Origin: Anaerolineae bacterium
Lineage (GTDB): Bacteria > Chloroflexota > Anaerolineae > UBA3071
NCBI GenBank assembly: GCA_029907105.1
Contig: JARYMM010000001.1
Location: 1 to 64,000 of the forward strand
Direction of reading: 5' to 3'
Length of the DNA stretch: 64,000 nucleotides
Shown here one piece after another: positions 1 through 9,285 of the stretch. The notes under the pieces are model-generated. The model searched no databases, was not told the DNA's origin, and saw only the letters and a list, made by a program, of their open reading frames with translations. Both the position numbers and the translations under genes were made by a program. Each line of letters begins with the position of its first letter. Positions within the stretch are counted from its first letter, which is position 1.

Positions 1-337
1 GGCGCAGCTCGGGGATCACTTGACGTCCTTTGAGTTGCTGCCGCAAGACGTCATCTTCGGGGCTGTGCAGGGTGATAACGATGGGTTTGAACTGACAGTC
101 CCGCAGAGGCTTGCCAGGTGGCTCGTCAGCGGCGATGGCCATCACGACCATCTGGCCGGGTTGGATATGAGCCGGGCTGTGCCAGACAGACTCGAAGAGA
201 GTGTGCATCATGTCCAAGATGGCACGGCTCTCAAAGGGTGAGCAATCAAAGCCTTGTTGCAGTTGAGTCAGAGCTGCTTGATCGAGCGTCTTACACACCA
301 GGCGTGCTGAGCGTTCTACTTCGGATTGCCGAATCAT
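1..337 (-). CDS. DUF1670-like protein, N-terminal part (runs off left edge)
   Basis: About 112 codons are open from an ATG at 337-335 to the window edge, so the C-terminal part is missing. A strong Shine-Dalgarno (AGGAGGTG, minus strand) precedes the ATG by about 7 nt. The segment ADEPPGKPLRDC followed by ITLHSPEDD resembles what I remember of the DUF1670 family, proteins common in Chloroflexota that carry a helix-turn-helix in the missing part; this assignment is from memory. Function is unknown. The gene diverges from the protease gene to its right, and the 240 bp between them hold the protease promoter. Confidence 0.55.
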   Translation of the reverse strand, partial: MIRQSEVERSARLVCKTLDQAALTQLQQGFDCSPFESRAILDMMHTLFESVWHSPAHIQPGQMVVMAIAADEPPGKPLRDCQFKPIVITLHSPEDDVLRQQLKGRQVIPELR

Positions 338-439
338 CAGTAGCACCTCCTAATAGTGGGATTTAGGATGACCGTGGCTCTTAGTATACCCCTACCCGCA
401 ATTCTGCGCTACTGATAATACACCCATCTTGTCCTGAGA

Positions 440-470
440 ACTGGCTTATACAGGCCAGTCATGGTATAAT
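440..470 (+). promoter_or_regulatory. Extended -10 promoter with overlapping palindrome
   Basis: TATAAT at 465-470 is preceded by TGG at 462-464, giving an extended -10. No good -35 hexamer is present. A 6-bp inverted repeat (ACTGGC at 440-445, GCCAGT at 454-459) lies where RNA polymerase would contact upstream DNA and could be an operator. The predicted transcript leads into the Lon-like protease gene at 581 with a roughly 100-nt leader. Confidence 0.5.
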
Positions 471-580
471 GATAATCAAGGAAGCCAGATGTGGCGTGGT
501 CGGTAGCTGGCAGACTGATAGTCAGGTCGTCTCTTATTGGTTCTCGCTGAGGACTGGGACCAGCCCAAGGAAGATGTAGC

Positions 581-3097
581 ATGGTCACACCTGCAACTAT
601 GACTGTAGAGCCACGTGAACTGAGCGCGGCGCAACTGCGGCGGCGCGGGGAAATCGAGGGATTGAACTTTCAGCGCACCGATGAGCTCCCCGAACTGACG
701 GAGATCATCGGCCAGGAGCGGGCCACGCGGGCCATCGAGTTCGGCATTGACATCCCCGCCTACGGCTACAACGTCTACGCCATGGGCCCGGCCGGAGCGG
801 GCAAAACCTCGATCATCATGCGCTACCTGGAGCGCAAAGCGGCTTCCCGTGACCTGCCCTGCGATTGGGGTTACGTCAACGACTTCACTGATCCGCAGAG
901 CCCGAACGCGCTGCGCCTGCCGCCCGGCGGGGGGCGCGCTTTCCAGGACAAAGTGGATGAACTGCTGAACAGCCTGACCGAGGCCTTGCCCAGGGCTTTC
1001 GCCAGCGAGCAATACGAGGAGCATCAGCAGAAGTTGACCCGCGAGCTGGAGGAGCGACGCAAAGCCGAATCCAGGAGGATGGAAGCCTACGCCGCCGAGC
1101 GCGGCTTCGCCATCGTGCAGACACCCATGGGCCTGGTGCTGGCCCCGCTGGTGGAGGGCAAGGTGCTGAACCGCGAGCAGTACATAGAGCTGCCGGAGGA
1201 GCGGCGGCAGGCGCTGGAAACACAGGAGCCGGAGGTGCAGGAAGCGCTGCAAGCCACCCTGCGCCGGCTGCGCGACCTGGAACAGGAGGCCAGGGACCGC
1301 ATGCGCAACCTGGATCAGGAGGTGGCTGCGGCCGTCGTGGCCCCCTTCTTCCAGCCCTTGCTGGAAGAATACCAGGATTGGCCAGAGGTGGTCGCCTTCC
1401 TGCAGGCGGCGCAGGGCGACATCGTGGCTCAGATAGGGCGCATCAGAGCGGCCCTGGCCGGGGAGGGGGCTTCGCCGGAGGCGGCGGGCGTGCCGCCGTG
1501 GTTGCAGCCACCGGCAGGCTCGCCCTTCGATCGCTACCGCGTGAACGTCATCGTGGATCATTCCGGCCAGCAAGGTGCGCTGGTGGTGCTGGAGACCAAT
1601 CCCACCTACTACAACCTGATCGGACGGCTGGAGCACCGGGCCCTTCTGGGCATGTTGGTCACCGACTTCCGCATGATCCGCGGCGGCGCCCTGCACCGCG
1701 CCAACGGCGGCTACCTGGTGGTGGATGCGCGGGCGCTGCTGCGTCAACCGTTGGCCTGGGAGGCCCTCAAGCGCTGCCTGCGCCACAGGGAGATCCGCAT
1801 CGAAGACCCTGGCCAGCAGTTGGGCATCATCGCCACCACAACCCTGACCCCAGAGCCCATCCCCCTGGAAGTGAAAGTGGTGCTCATCGGCGATGCCGAG
1901 ACCTATTATCTCCTATACGCTCTCGATGAGCAGTTCCAGAAGTTGTTCAAGGTGCGCGCCGATTTTGCCGTAGACATGGAGTGGAGCCGGGAGAACGTAG
2001 AGAAGATGGCGCGCTTCATCCGCACGCGCTGCGAAGAGGAAGGGTTGCCCCACTTCGACGCCAGTGCGGTGGCCAGGGTCGTGGAATACAGCGCCCGCCT
2101 GGTGGAAGATCAACACAAGCTCACCACCCGCTTCGCCCATGTGTCCGACATCATCTGCGAGGCCGCCTACTGGGCTCTAGAGGCAGGGCACAACCCGGTC
2201 ACGGCAGAGGATGTGCAGAAGGCCATTGACGAGCGCGTCTACCGCGCCAGCCAGATCGAGGAACGCCTGCGGGAGGAGATCATCGAGGGCACGATCATGG
2301 TGGACACCACCGGCGCGGTGGTGGGACAGGTCAATGGCCTCTCGGTGATGGAATTGGGCGACTACCAGTTTGGCCATCCCAGCCGCATCACCGCTCGTAC
2401 CTACCTGGGCCAGCAGGGCGTCATCAACATCGAGCGGGAGGCGCGCCTGAGCGGGCGCATACACGACAAGGGCATGCTGATCCTGGCCGGCTACCTGGGT
2501 GGCAAGTATGCCCAGGACGTGCCCCTGAGCCTTTCGGCCAGCGTGGCCTTCGAGCAGTCGTATGCCGGGGTGGAAGGCGATAGCGCCTCCGTGGCCGAGA
2601 CGTGCGCGCTGCTCTCCAGCCTCTCCGACCTGCCCATCAAGCAGTCCATCGCCGTCACCGGCTCCATCAACCAGAAGGGCGAGGTGCAGGCCATCGGCGG
2701 AGCGACGCATAAGATCGAGGGCTTCTTCGAGGTCTGCCGGGCCGCGAAGGGAGGGCTGACCGGCGAGCACGGGGTGATCATCCCCGAGGCCAACGTGCGT
2801 CACCTCATGCTGCGGGATGAGGTCATCGCCGCCGTCGAACAGGGCCTGTTCCACGTCTACCCCGTGCGCACCGTGGACGAGGCCATCAGCATCCTCACCG
2901 GCGTGGCCGCGGGGGAGCGGGATGAAGCGGGCAACTATCCGGAGGACTCGGTGAACGGGCGGGTGCAGGCCCGGCTGAGGGAGCTGGCCGAGCGGCTCAA
3001 GACCTTTGGCCGCGAGGCTGGCGAGAAGGAGGAGGCCGAGGAGGCGGAAGAAGCGGAAGAAGAGCAGCCAGAGGAGCCGGAAGAGAAAGGAGTGTGA
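581..3097 (+). CDS. Lon-like ATP-dependent protease (LonB type)
   Basis: An 838-residue cytoplasmic AAA+ serine protease that should unfold and degrade proteins with ATP. Walker A is GPAGAGKT at residues 69-76. The C-terminal Lon protease domain carries the Ser-Lys dyad: Ser668 in EGDSASVAE and Lys711 in ATHKIEGF. Unlike classical LonA, there is no N-terminal LAN domain; a coiled, charged insertion (about residues 120-230) sits within the AAA module, as in the LonB-like bacterial family. The last 30 residues are almost entirely Glu/Ala/Lys. The ATG has AAGGAAG 7 nt upstream. It is the first gene of a probable operon; the next gene starts 1 nt after its stop. Confidence 0.88.
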   Translation: MVTPATMTVEPRELSAAQLRRRGEIEGLNFQRTDELPELTEIIGQERATRAIEFGIDIPAYGYNVYAMGPAGAGKTSIIMRYLERKAASRDLPCDWGYVNDFTDPQSPNALRLPPGGGRAFQDKVDELLNSLTEALPRAFASEQYEEHQQKLTRELEERRKAESRRMEAYAAERGFAIVQTPMGLVLAPLVEGKVLNREQYIELPEERRQALETQEPEVQEALQATLRRLRDLEQEARDRMRNLDQEVAAAVVAPFFQPLLEEYQDWPEVVAFLQAAQGDIVAQIGRIRAALAGEGASPEAAGVPPWLQPPAGSPFDRYRVNVIVDHSGQQGALVVLETNPTYYNLIGRLEHRALLGMLVTDFRMIRGGALHRANGGYLVVDARALLRQPLAWEALKRCLRHREIRIEDPGQQLGIIATTTLTPEPIPLEVKVVLIGDAETYYLLYALDEQFQKLFKVRADFAVDMEWSRENVEKMARFIRTRCEEEGLPHFDASAVARVVEYSARLVEDQHKLTTRFAHVSDIICEAAYWALEAGHNPVTAEDVQKAIDERVYRASQIEERLREEIIEGTIMVDTTGAVVGQVNGLSVMELGDYQFGHPSRITARTYLGQQGVINIEREARLSGRIHDKGMLILAGYLGGKYAQDVPLSLSASVAFEQSYAGVEGDSASVAETCALLSSLSDLPIKQSIAVTGSINQKGEVQAIGGATHKIEGFFEVCRAAKGGLTGEHGVIIPEANVRHLMLRDEVIAAVEQGLFHVYPVRTVDEAISILTGVAAGERDEAGNYPEDSVNGRVQARLRELAERLKTFGREAGEKEEAEEAEEAEEEQPEEPEEKGV

Positions 3098-3098
3098 C

Positions 3099-3575
3099 AT
3101 GACGAAGAGCCCTGTGGATTGGGCCGCTGACGTGCTGGGCAGCGGCGAAGACATCCTGGTGCCGGTCAAGCAACTGTGGCTGGACATGCAGCGCCAGCGC
3201 ATCGGTACCGGCCTGTCGGTGGAAGCGTTCACCGCTTTGCTGGAGGCCGACGGCCGTTTTGAGTTCTTCGAGGGCGTTGACCACGGCGAAGGCGATGAGG
3301 AAGAGCGCGCCTTGATGGAGGAGCTGGGCTTCTACAGCGGTCCCCGCGTGAAGTTGGCCGATCGGGAGCTGACGGCGGAGTACGTCGCCCGCATGCTGCG
3401 GCAGAGCACACAGAACATGCTGGAGGCCCTGGAAGGGGCCTGGGAAGTGCGCCCTACCGACGATCCGGAGGCCGAGCAGCAGCTTCTGGAAATCCTGACC
3501 CTGGCCCAGCAACTGAAGCACGAGGTGGACACAGCCCTGGAGGAGGCAGGTTTGGAGGGTGAGGCCCACAGTTGA
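3099..3575 (+). CDS. Unknown 158-residue acidic protein
   Basis: The start is the ATG at 3099 with AAAGGAG 6 nt upstream, 1 nt after the protease stop, so it is probably translationally coupled. An in-frame start further upstream would lie inside the protease gene and encode an implausible run of Arg/Lys. The protein is acidic, has no signal peptide or membrane segment, and looks mostly helical, with many Glu and Leu in its C-terminal half. I do not recognise a family. Its position directly after the protease suggests an accessory role, which is only an inference. Confidence 0.7.
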   Translation: MTKSPVDWAADVLGSGEDILVPVKQLWLDMQRQRIGTGLSVEAFTALLEADGRFEFFEGVDHGEGDEEERALMEELGFYSGPRVKLADRELTAEYVARMLRQSTQNMLEALEGAWEVRPTDDPEAEQQLLEILTLAQQLKHEVDTALEEAGLEGEAHS

Positions 3576-4410
3576 GACCCGATTGGACGTTATCACCTTC
3601 GGCACAGTCTCTCCCGAACTGCAAGAAGAGGTCATCAGGAACGTCAGCGGATGCTATGCCCGCCTGGATGTGCCCTTGCCACCGCTGATAGCCTTGCGCT
3701 TCTTCGATACGGTGAAGCGACAGCAGGCCGAGCAGGAGCGGGAGAGCCGGTTGATGGGCGTTGTCTCTGGCGGAGGCGACCCCTTGCCGGTAGGTCACAG
3801 CGCCTGGGGCGAGATGCCTCGCATCACCGTCTGCGTCGAGCGATTGGAACCTTTGCCCGAGCTTCTGCGTCAGGGAATGGTGCACGTGGCGGCGGCGCAT
3901 GCCGTGCTGCACGGCTCGGCCGATTACTATCTGTTCCACATCCCGGCGGAGACCGTGGCCCAGGCGCGGCAGGTGGGCATCAGCTCGACGCTCCTGCAGC
4001 AGTTCCTGTACTACGTGGCCACGGCGGTCAAAGGACATGCCGCGGTGCAGTTGCTGGTCAGGCACGGCTTCATCGCCGACCAGGTGGCGCTGGCCCTGCA
4101 TCAATTGGAGGTGACGGCGGATGAGTTGCTGGCCTGGCAACTGGCTCAGGCCGACCCTCGGCCGCGAGCGCTGTACCTGTTGGCGCAACTGCGGCCCCTG
4201 CTCAGCGCGCAACCCCTGCTGGTGCATGCTCCTGCCCTGGCAGAGGCCATGCATCAATTGACGGCTCACCTGCCGGCTGCCGAGCGTCAGCGGTTGTTCG
4301 GTGTCAGCTTTGCTATTGTCACCGCTCTCAGCGGCGACACACGTGCGGACATCCAGCGGGCCTTTGCGCTGGCCTGGGATCAGTTGGTAAGGAGGGAGGA
4401 CATGGACTGA
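3559..4410 (+). CDS. Unknown 283-residue protein with a metallopeptidase-like remnant
   Basis: It begins at a GTG that overlaps the end of the previous gene by 17 bp. The stretch VAAAHAVLHGSADYYLF (residues 110-126) looks like the core of a zinc-peptidase helix (HExxH followed by a Gly-Ser turn) in which the first His and the Glu have become Val110 and Ala111, so catalysis would be lost. The C-terminal half is helical and Leu/Ala-rich. It is probably cotranscribed with the protease and the 158-residue protein. Family not recognised; the degenerate-peptidase reading is inference. Confidence 0.65.
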   Translation: MRPTVETRLDVITFGTVSPELQEEVIRNVSGCYARLDVPLPPLIALRFFDTVKRQQAEQERESRLMGVVSGGGDPLPVGHSAWGEMPRITVCVERLEPLPELLRQGMVHVAAAHAVLHGSADYYLFHIPAETVAQARQVGISSTLLQQFLYYVATAVKGHAAVQLLVRHGFIADQVALALHQLEVTADELLAWQLAQADPRPRALYLLAQLRPLLSAQPLLVHAPALAEAMHQLTAHLPAAERQRLFGVSFAIVTALSGDTRADIQRAFALAWDQLVRREDMD

Positions 4411-4550
4411 ACTTGGATTACGTGGGCCATTGGCGATGAGTCTCGCAAACCGGGGCATTCCCAAAGTCTTATCTTCATTCATTTTCGCCCTTGTGCGGTT
4501 GCTCGTTGCTGGGGTCTGCCCTCATCAGCATTCATTTTGGAGGTCTTATC

Positions 4551-5603
4551 ATGCAAGTAGAACTTATCCTTCGCATCATCGGCTTCATCGTTTTTGCCAT
4601 CATTGGCTGGCAGTTGGGCGGCACCATTTCCGGCCATCCGAGTCCGCTGAGCGATCCCATAGCCCTGCGCTACATGATCGGCGGAGCGGCGGCCGGGGGC
4701 ATTCTGGGCTTCGTCATCACACCCTGGCTGGTCATCCGTCCCAGCGCCTGGGCGCGTCGTGTTATCCACCAATTGCCAACGACTCAGTTGCTGGCCGGTA
4801 CCGTTGGTCTGATCGTGGGCCTGGTCGTTGCCGCACTGCTGGCCTGGCCGTTGGGCCTTCTTCCGGAGCCTTTCAACCGCATTCTGCCCTTTATCGGGGC
4901 CGTCGTCTTTGGCTATATGGGCATCCTGGTCGGCGTGACCCGTCAGCACGACATGCGGGCTCTCTTCAGCGGTCGGCGGGCCCGCGTCAAGGCTGAGGAA
5001 GAGAAGTCGCCGGTGCTGTTGGACACCAGTGTGATCATTGACGGGCGCATTGCTGACATCGCCGCCACCGGCTTCATCCGCGGGCTGATGGTCGTGCCCC
5101 ATTTCGTGCTCAACGAGTTGCAGTACATCGCCGATTCGCCGGACACCCTGCGCCGCAACCGCGGCCGGCGGGGGCTGGAGATCCTGGAGAGGCTGCGCAA
5201 TACCGCGCCGGAAAAGATCAGTTTCTCCGATCTGGACGTGCCGGAAGCGCGGCAGGTGGATGAGAAGCTCATCCAATTGGCTCAGCAGCTCAATTGTCCC
5301 ATCATGACCAACGACTACAACCTCAACCGCGTGGCGGTCCTGCAGGGGGTCGAGGTTTTGAACGTCAACGAACTGGCCAATGCGGTCAAGACTGTCGTCC
5401 TGCCGGGGGAGGCCATCTCGGTGGACATCATCCAGGAGGGTCGAGAGGTGGGGCAGGGTGTGGGCTACCTGGACGACGGCACGATGATCGTCGTGGAGCA
5501 GGGACAGCCGTTCCTGGGCCGCACGATCCAGGCCGTGGTGACCAAGGTGTTGCAGACGGATAAGGGGCGCATGCTCTTCGCACAGCCGCAGGAGGTGCGC
5601 TGA
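4551..5603 (+). CDS. Membrane-anchored PIN-TRAM protein (YacL family)
   Basis: 350 residues. The N-terminal 140 residues form about four membrane helices, followed by a PIN nuclease fold starting at LLDTSVIIDGRI (Asp158) with further acidic residues, and a C-terminal TRAM domain (from about residue 285) likely to bind RNA. This is the architecture of Bacillus YacL. I start it at ATG 4551, which has GGAGG 7 nt upstream; an open frame extends 20 codons further without a ribosome site. In Firmicutes and Chloroflexota, yacL homologues often lie near cysS and nucleotide genes, as here. Cytoplasmic-membrane RNase activity is inferred from the fold. Confidence 0.85.
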   Translation: MQVELILRIIGFIVFAIIGWQLGGTISGHPSPLSDPIALRYMIGGAAAGGILGFVITPWLVIRPSAWARRVIHQLPTTQLLAGTVGLIVGLVVAALLAWPLGLLPEPFNRILPFIGAVVFGYMGILVGVTRQHDMRALFSGRRARVKAEEEKSPVLLDTSVIIDGRIADIAATGFIRGLMVVPHFVLNELQYIADSPDTLRRNRGRRGLEILERLRNTAPEKISFSDLDVPEARQVDEKLIQLAQQLNCPIMTNDYNLNRVAVLQGVEVLNVNELANAVKTVVLPGEAISVDIIQEGREVGQGVGYLDDGTMIVVEQGQPFLGRTIQAVVTKVLQTDKGRMLFAQPQEVR

Positions 5604-5647
5604 GGCCGGGGCGACCCCGCTGTCGCCCCACGGGCAGGAGTGGTGAA

Positions 5648-6358
5648 GTGACGGTCATCACCTTATCACGGGAGCTGGGCAGTGAGGGGGATCGCATTGC
5701 CACGCTGGTGGCCGAACGACTGGGGTTGGGCCTGGTAGATCGTGAGCGGCTGTATCGCGCCGCGCGGGTGGCCGGCGTGTCGGAGGCGGCTCTCCTGGAA
5801 CTGGAGTATGCCTCCGAGCAGACGCTGGTGGCCCAGATTCTGAAATCGCTGCGCTCAGTGCCGCCGACATCCACAGAGGAGCGGTTGAGCGCCGCCCTGA
5901 TGGCCCCGCTGACCAGCCCCCTGGATGGCATCTTTTCGCCTGTGCTGCCGCCGGCCAGCATCGCCATCGCCGAACTGGTGAGGATGCTGGATCAGGTCAT
6001 CGAGAAGCGGGCCCGGGAAGGCAAAGTGCTCTTCCTGGGGCAGGGAGCGCAGGTGTTGCTGCGTGACTACCCGGGGGCCTTGCATGTGCGCATCATGGCG
6101 CCGCTGGAACATCGTGTCGCCGTGCTACAGGCCCGCGAGGGGTTGAGCCGCACGGCGGCCCTGCACCAGATCCGGGCCAGTGATCGGGAGCGGGCAGAGT
6201 ACCTGCGTCGCTTCCACAACGCCCGCTGGGGCGACCCGGCGCTGTATCACCTGGTTATCAACACCGCCTTTGTGCCTGTTTCCCTGGCGGTGGACCTGAT
6301 CATCGCCGCGGCCCGGGCACTCTCCTCCACCACAAAGACAGAAAGGCACGAAGTTTAG
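5648..6358 (+). CDS. Cytidylate kinase-like protein
   Basis: 236 residues starting at a GTG with GGAG 7-12 nt upstream. The N-terminus (TVITLSRELGSEGDRIA) matches the cytidylate-kinase-like family, in which the canonical P-loop GxxxxGKT is replaced by SRELGSEG; the core then has LVDRERLYR and a Lys/Arg-rich lid region including RASDRERAEYLRRF. Family members are predicted nucleotide kinases of uncertain substrate, so CMP phosphorylation should not be assumed. It lies between the PIN-TRAM gene and cysS, all in the same direction. Confidence 0.75.
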   Translation: MTVITLSRELGSEGDRIATLVAERLGLGLVDRERLYRAARVAGVSEAALLELEYASEQTLVAQILKSLRSVPPTSTEERLSAALMAPLTSPLDGIFSPVLPPASIAIAELVRMLDQVIEKRAREGKVLFLGQGAQVLLRDYPGALHVRIMAPLEHRVAVLQAREGLSRTAALHQIRASDRERAEYLRRFHNARWGDPALYHLVINTAFVPVSLAVDLIIAAARALSSTTKTERHEV

Positions 6359-6512
6359 AAATCTTTCCCGGTTCGTTTTGTGTCTTGGTGTCTTTGTGGC
6401 AGGAGATGCTTCGCCGGAGTCGGCCGGGCATTGAGGGTTGACGTCGGGAACCCGCTCAGCATGACAGTTGGGGAACCGGACAGCAGACTGCCAGCCGAGG
6501 GAGGACGGAACA

Positions 6513-7961
6513 GTGGCCCTGAGAGTATACAACTATCTCACTCGCCAGATAGAGGAATTCATACCCCTGCACGAGGGCTGGGTGGGCATGTATGTCTGCG
6601 GGCCCACGGTCTACGACCACGCCCACATCGGCCATGCCAAAACCTACGTCTCCATGGACGTGATCTTGCGTTATCTCCGCTACCTGGGCTATCGGGTGCG
6701 TTACGTGCAGAACATCACCGATGTCGGCCATCTGCTGGACACGGGCGAGGATCGCATCCTCAAGGGGGCAGCGCGGGAGCGGATGGAGCCGATGGAACTG
6801 GTGGAGATATACACCCGCAGCTACTTTGAAGACATGGATGCCCTGCGTGTGACGCGCCCTGACATCTCGCCCCGCGCCAGTGGCCATATCCCGGAGCAGA
6901 TCGAGCTGGTCAAGCAACTCCTGGCCCGCGGGCACGCCTACGAGGCCGACGGCTCGGTCTACTTCTCTGTGGAGAGCTTCCCAGGCTACGGCAAGCTCTC
7001 GCGCCGGCGGGTGGAGGAACAACTGGAGGGGGTGCGCGTAGAGGTGGAGCCTGGCAAGCGCCATCCGGCCGACTTTGCCCTCTGGAAGCGGGCCGAACCG
7101 GAGCACATCATGCGCTGGCCCAGCCCCTGGGGCTGGGGCTTTCCCGGCTGGCATGCCGAGTGCACGGCCATGTCCACCAAGTACCTGGGGCAGCCCTTCG
7201 ACATCCACGGCGGCGGCGTGGACAACCTCTTCCCGCACAACGAGTGCGAGATCGCCCAGGCGGAGGCAGCCACCGGCCAGCCCTTCGCTCGCTACTGGTT
7301 GCTGGCAGGCACGCTCACCGTGGGCGGTGTGAAGATGAGCAAGTCGCTGGGCAACTTCGTGACCATCAAACAGGCCCTGGAACGCTTTCGTCCGGAGGCC
7401 ATTCGCCTCTTTATCCTCAACGGCCACTACCGCAGTCGCCTGGACTTCACCGAGGAAGCCCTGGAAGCGGCCAGCGGCGGTGTGGAGCGATTGCACAGCG
7501 CGGTGGCCGCGCTGCGCGACCGGCTGCGCGCCGCCGATGACAGGGGCGAGGTAGACACGGCCTGGGCGGAGAGGCTGGCCGAGGTGCGCGCCCGCTTTGG
7601 CCAGGCCATGGACGAGGACTTCAACACGGCCGGGGCGTTGGCTGTGCTCTTCGAGTTCACGCGGGAGGTGAACGCCCTGCTCGCTTCGGGCGCGTCGGTC
7701 AACCAGGCCACTCTGGCGGCCATAGACGGCCTCTATCGGGACCTGGGCGAGACGGTGCTGGGGCTGATCCCCGATCCGCTGCCGCGGCAGGCGGGAGCGG
7801 GCCTGGAGGACGCGCTGGTGCGGCTGCTCATCGAGCTGCGGCAGGAGGCGCGGCAGCAGAAGGATTGGGCGCGCGCCGACGCCATCCGCAGCCGGCTGGC
7901 GGAGATCGGCATCATCCTGGAGGATGGGCCAGAGGGCACGCGCTGGCGGTTGGGGCGGTAG
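6513..7961 (+). CDS. cysS: Cysteinyl-tRNA synthetase
   Basis: A class I aminoacyl-tRNA synthetase that charges tRNA-Cys. The HIGH motif is HIGH in [16 protein letters not shown], the KMSKS loop is [10 protein letters not shown], and the zinc ligands of the family are present (CGPT; C-H-E pattern in WHAECTAMS and [14 protein letters not shown]). 482 residues, normal for the family. The start is GTG 6513, with GGGAGG 8 nt upstream; an open frame runs 15 codons further without homology. It is the last gene of the plus-strand group and is followed by a strong hairpin terminator. Confidence 0.95.
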   Translation: MALRVYNYLTRQIEEFIPLHEGWVGMYVCGPTVYDHAHIGHAKTYVSMDVILRYLRYLGYRVRYVQNITDVGHLLDTGEDRILKGAARERMEPMELVEIYTRSYFEDMDALRVTRPDISPRASGHIPEQIELVKQLLARGHAYEADGSVYFSVESFPGYGKLSRRRVEEQLEGVRVEVEPGKRHPADFALWKRAEPEHIMRWPSPWGWGFPGWHAECTAMSTKYLGQPFDIHGGGVDNLFPHNECEIAQAEAATGQPFARYWLLAGTLTVGGVKMSKSLGNFVTIKQALERFRPEAIRLFILNGHYRSRLDFTEEALEAASGGVERLHSAVAALRDRLRAADDRGEVDTAWAERLAEVRARFGQAMDEDFNTAGALAVLFEFTREVNALLASGASVNQATLAAIDGLYRDLGETVLGLIPDPLPRQAGAGLEDALVRLLIELRQEARQQKDWARADAIRSRLAEIGIILEDGPEGTRWRLGR

Positions 7962-8035
7962 GTGGTAACTGGTAGATTAGAGGAGGGCGGCGTTAAAGCC
8001 GCCCTCTGGCATTTTACCAATCTGCCAGCCTACCA
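7957..8035. terminator. Bidirectional terminator framed by inverted heptamers
   Basis: A 9-bp perfect stem (GAGGGCGGC at 7983-7991, GCCGCCCTC at 7998-8006, 6-nt loop) lies between convergent cysS and the deacetylase gene, followed by CATTTTA. The hairpin is flanked by three heptamers GGTAGGT, GGTAACT, GGTAGAT (7957-7977) and by their approximate complements TACCAAT, CTGCCAG, CCTACCA (8015-8035), so the whole 79 bp could fold. Confidence 0.8.
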
Positions 8036-9250
8036 GTCCAGGCTGAGCAGATAGAGCAGGTCGTCGGCGGTGTGGGAGCCGCGCACGCGGATGCGCAGCA
8101 GCTCGAAGGGCCGGTCGGAGGACTGGCGCAGGCCCTGATGGCTGGTCAGGCCGCCCCAGTAGTGGGCGGAGTGGAACACGGCTATCGTCTGCTGGTCGTA
8201 GCCGCCGGAGGGGTAGGAGACGAAGCGGGGATGAAAGCCCAGTTCCAGTTCGATGGATTCCTTGCACCCCAGCGCCTGCCACACCAGATAGTCCACCGAT
8301 TGGCCGCGCAAATCGGGATGATTGCGGCTGTGGCAGCCGATCTCCATGCCCGCGGCGGCCATTTCCCGCAATTGGTCCCAGGAGACGTACTCTGGCCGCT
8401 GCTCGTTGACGAAGTCGGTGATCACGAAGAAGGCGGCAGTGAAGCCGTACTCCCGCAGCAGGGGGAAGGCGTTGACGTAGGCATCGGCGTAGCCGTCGTC
8501 TATGGTGATGATGATGGGCTTGTCCGGCAGCGGCTGGCCACGCATCAGGTGGTCGAACAGTGCGCGCAGGGTGATGCTCTGATAGCCGGCCTGGCGCAGG
8601 GCCTGCAGGTGGCTGGCGAACAGTTGCGGCGGCACGGAGAGGTCACGGCGAACAGCGTCGGCCCCCGGCGGCGGCGTGGAGATGTAGTGATACATCAGGA
8701 TGGGCACCTCCACCTCTCGCAGTACGCCGTCGGGTGTCGGCCCAGGCGTGGGAGTGGCAGTGGCTGTGGGGGTAGGAGAAGACGTGGCTGTCGGCGTGGC
8801 TGTCGGCGTGGGCGTCTCCGTGGGGGTGAGTGTGGGCGTGGGCGTCTCCGTGGGCGTGGCCGTCGGCGACGGCGTGGGCGACGGTGTGAGCGATGGTGCG
8901 GGCGATGGCGTCGGCGACGGCGTGGCCGTGGGCAGGGACGCCTTGTCCGTCGCCGTCGCTGTGGGGGTGGGGGAGGAGGGCAAGGCCGTGGCCGGTGGCA
9001 GCGTCACCGCGGGCGATGGGGCGTCGTCCACAGGATTGGCGACAAGGGCCTCAGGGGAAAGCTGGAACAGAGCTGGGTTCCAGCCGCTGCAGGCTACCGC
9101 GCTGATGAAGATGAGCGACAGTATCAGCGAAAGGAGATTCGCTCTGAGGGGACCGCCAGATCCCCGATTTTCGCCAGGATCTGACGATCCTGGCGGAGCG
9201 GTTTTCCATCTACCGAGTATGAGTGCCCAGAAACGTGTGTGATGTGTCAC
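8030..9250 (-). CDS. Polysaccharide deacetylase (NodB domain) lipoprotein
   Basis: A secreted, lipid-anchored carbohydrate esterase. A hydrophobic segment ending in FISAVAC gives a lipobox, followed by about 90 residues of Thr/Pro/Ser linker and a C-terminal NodB domain with the metal motif ITIDDGYADAY and the HSRNHPDL His pair. The only reasonable start is GTG 9250. This puts a 78-bp dispersed palindromic repeat inside the coding sequence between the start and the signal segment, adding about 26 odd residues. A consensus promoter ends just upstream of the GTG, so translation may be nearly leaderless. Last gene of the envelope operon. Confidence 0.82.
   Translation of the reverse strand: MTHHTRFWALILGRWKTAPPGSSDPGENRGSGGPLRANLLSLILSLIFISAVACSGWNPALFQLSPEALVANPVDDAPSPAVTLPPATALPSSPTPTATATDKASLPTATPSPTPSPAPSLTPSPTPSPTATPTETPTPTLTPTETPTPTATPTATSSPTPTATATPTPGPTPDGVLREVEVPILMYHYISTPPPGADAVRRDLSVPPQLFASHLQALRQAGYQSITLRALFDHLMRGQPLPDKPIIITIDDGYADAYVNAFPLLREYGFTAAFFVITDFVNEQRPEYVSWDQLREMAAAGMEIGCHSRNHPDLRGQSVDYLVWQALGCKESIELELGFHPRFVSYPSGGYDQQTIAVFHSAHYWGGLTSHQGLRQSSDRPFELLRIRVRGSHTADDLLYLLSLDW
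9136..9213 (-). repeat. 78-bp dispersed palindromic repeat, copy 1
   Basis: Nearly the same 78 bp occurs in inverted orientation at 50521-50599 (about 90% identical by eye). It contains two nested palindromes, one around CAGATCCCCG and one CGCCAGGATC..GATCCTGGCG. This copy lies within the 5' coding part of the deacetylase lipoprotein gene; the other is intergenic. Confidence 0.8.
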
Positions 9251-9256
9251 GATGTG

Positions 9257-9285
9257 AGGATAGCGCAAGCGGGCGGTTTTGTCAA
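9257..9285 (-). promoter_or_regulatory. Promoter for the deacetylase gene
   Basis: Reading the minus strand: TTGACA (9285-9280), 17-bp spacer, TATCCT (9262-9257). The -35 overlaps the stop of the upstream transporter gene, so the deacetylase can be expressed separately from the rest of its operon. The expected transcript start is at or next to the GTG start codon. Confidence 0.6.

Noticed and set aside
476-1786. 436-codon open frame on the minus strand across the protease gene
   Set aside because: It is the complement of a clear Lon-like gene in GC-rich DNA; the translation is rich in His/Gln/Arg/Leu without domains. The same applies to other long antisense frames, for example 2177-3232, 14622-15983 and 53434-54744.
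6359-6512. T-box leader upstream of cysS
   Set aside because: No T-box sequence or specifier-loop arrangement was found, and the gene appears to follow its upstream neighbour in one transcript.
8072-9184. Gly/Arg- and Val/Gly-rich frames on the plus strand over the deacetylase linker
   Set aside because: They are the antisense of the Thr-Pro-coding linker and only reflect its repetitive codons.
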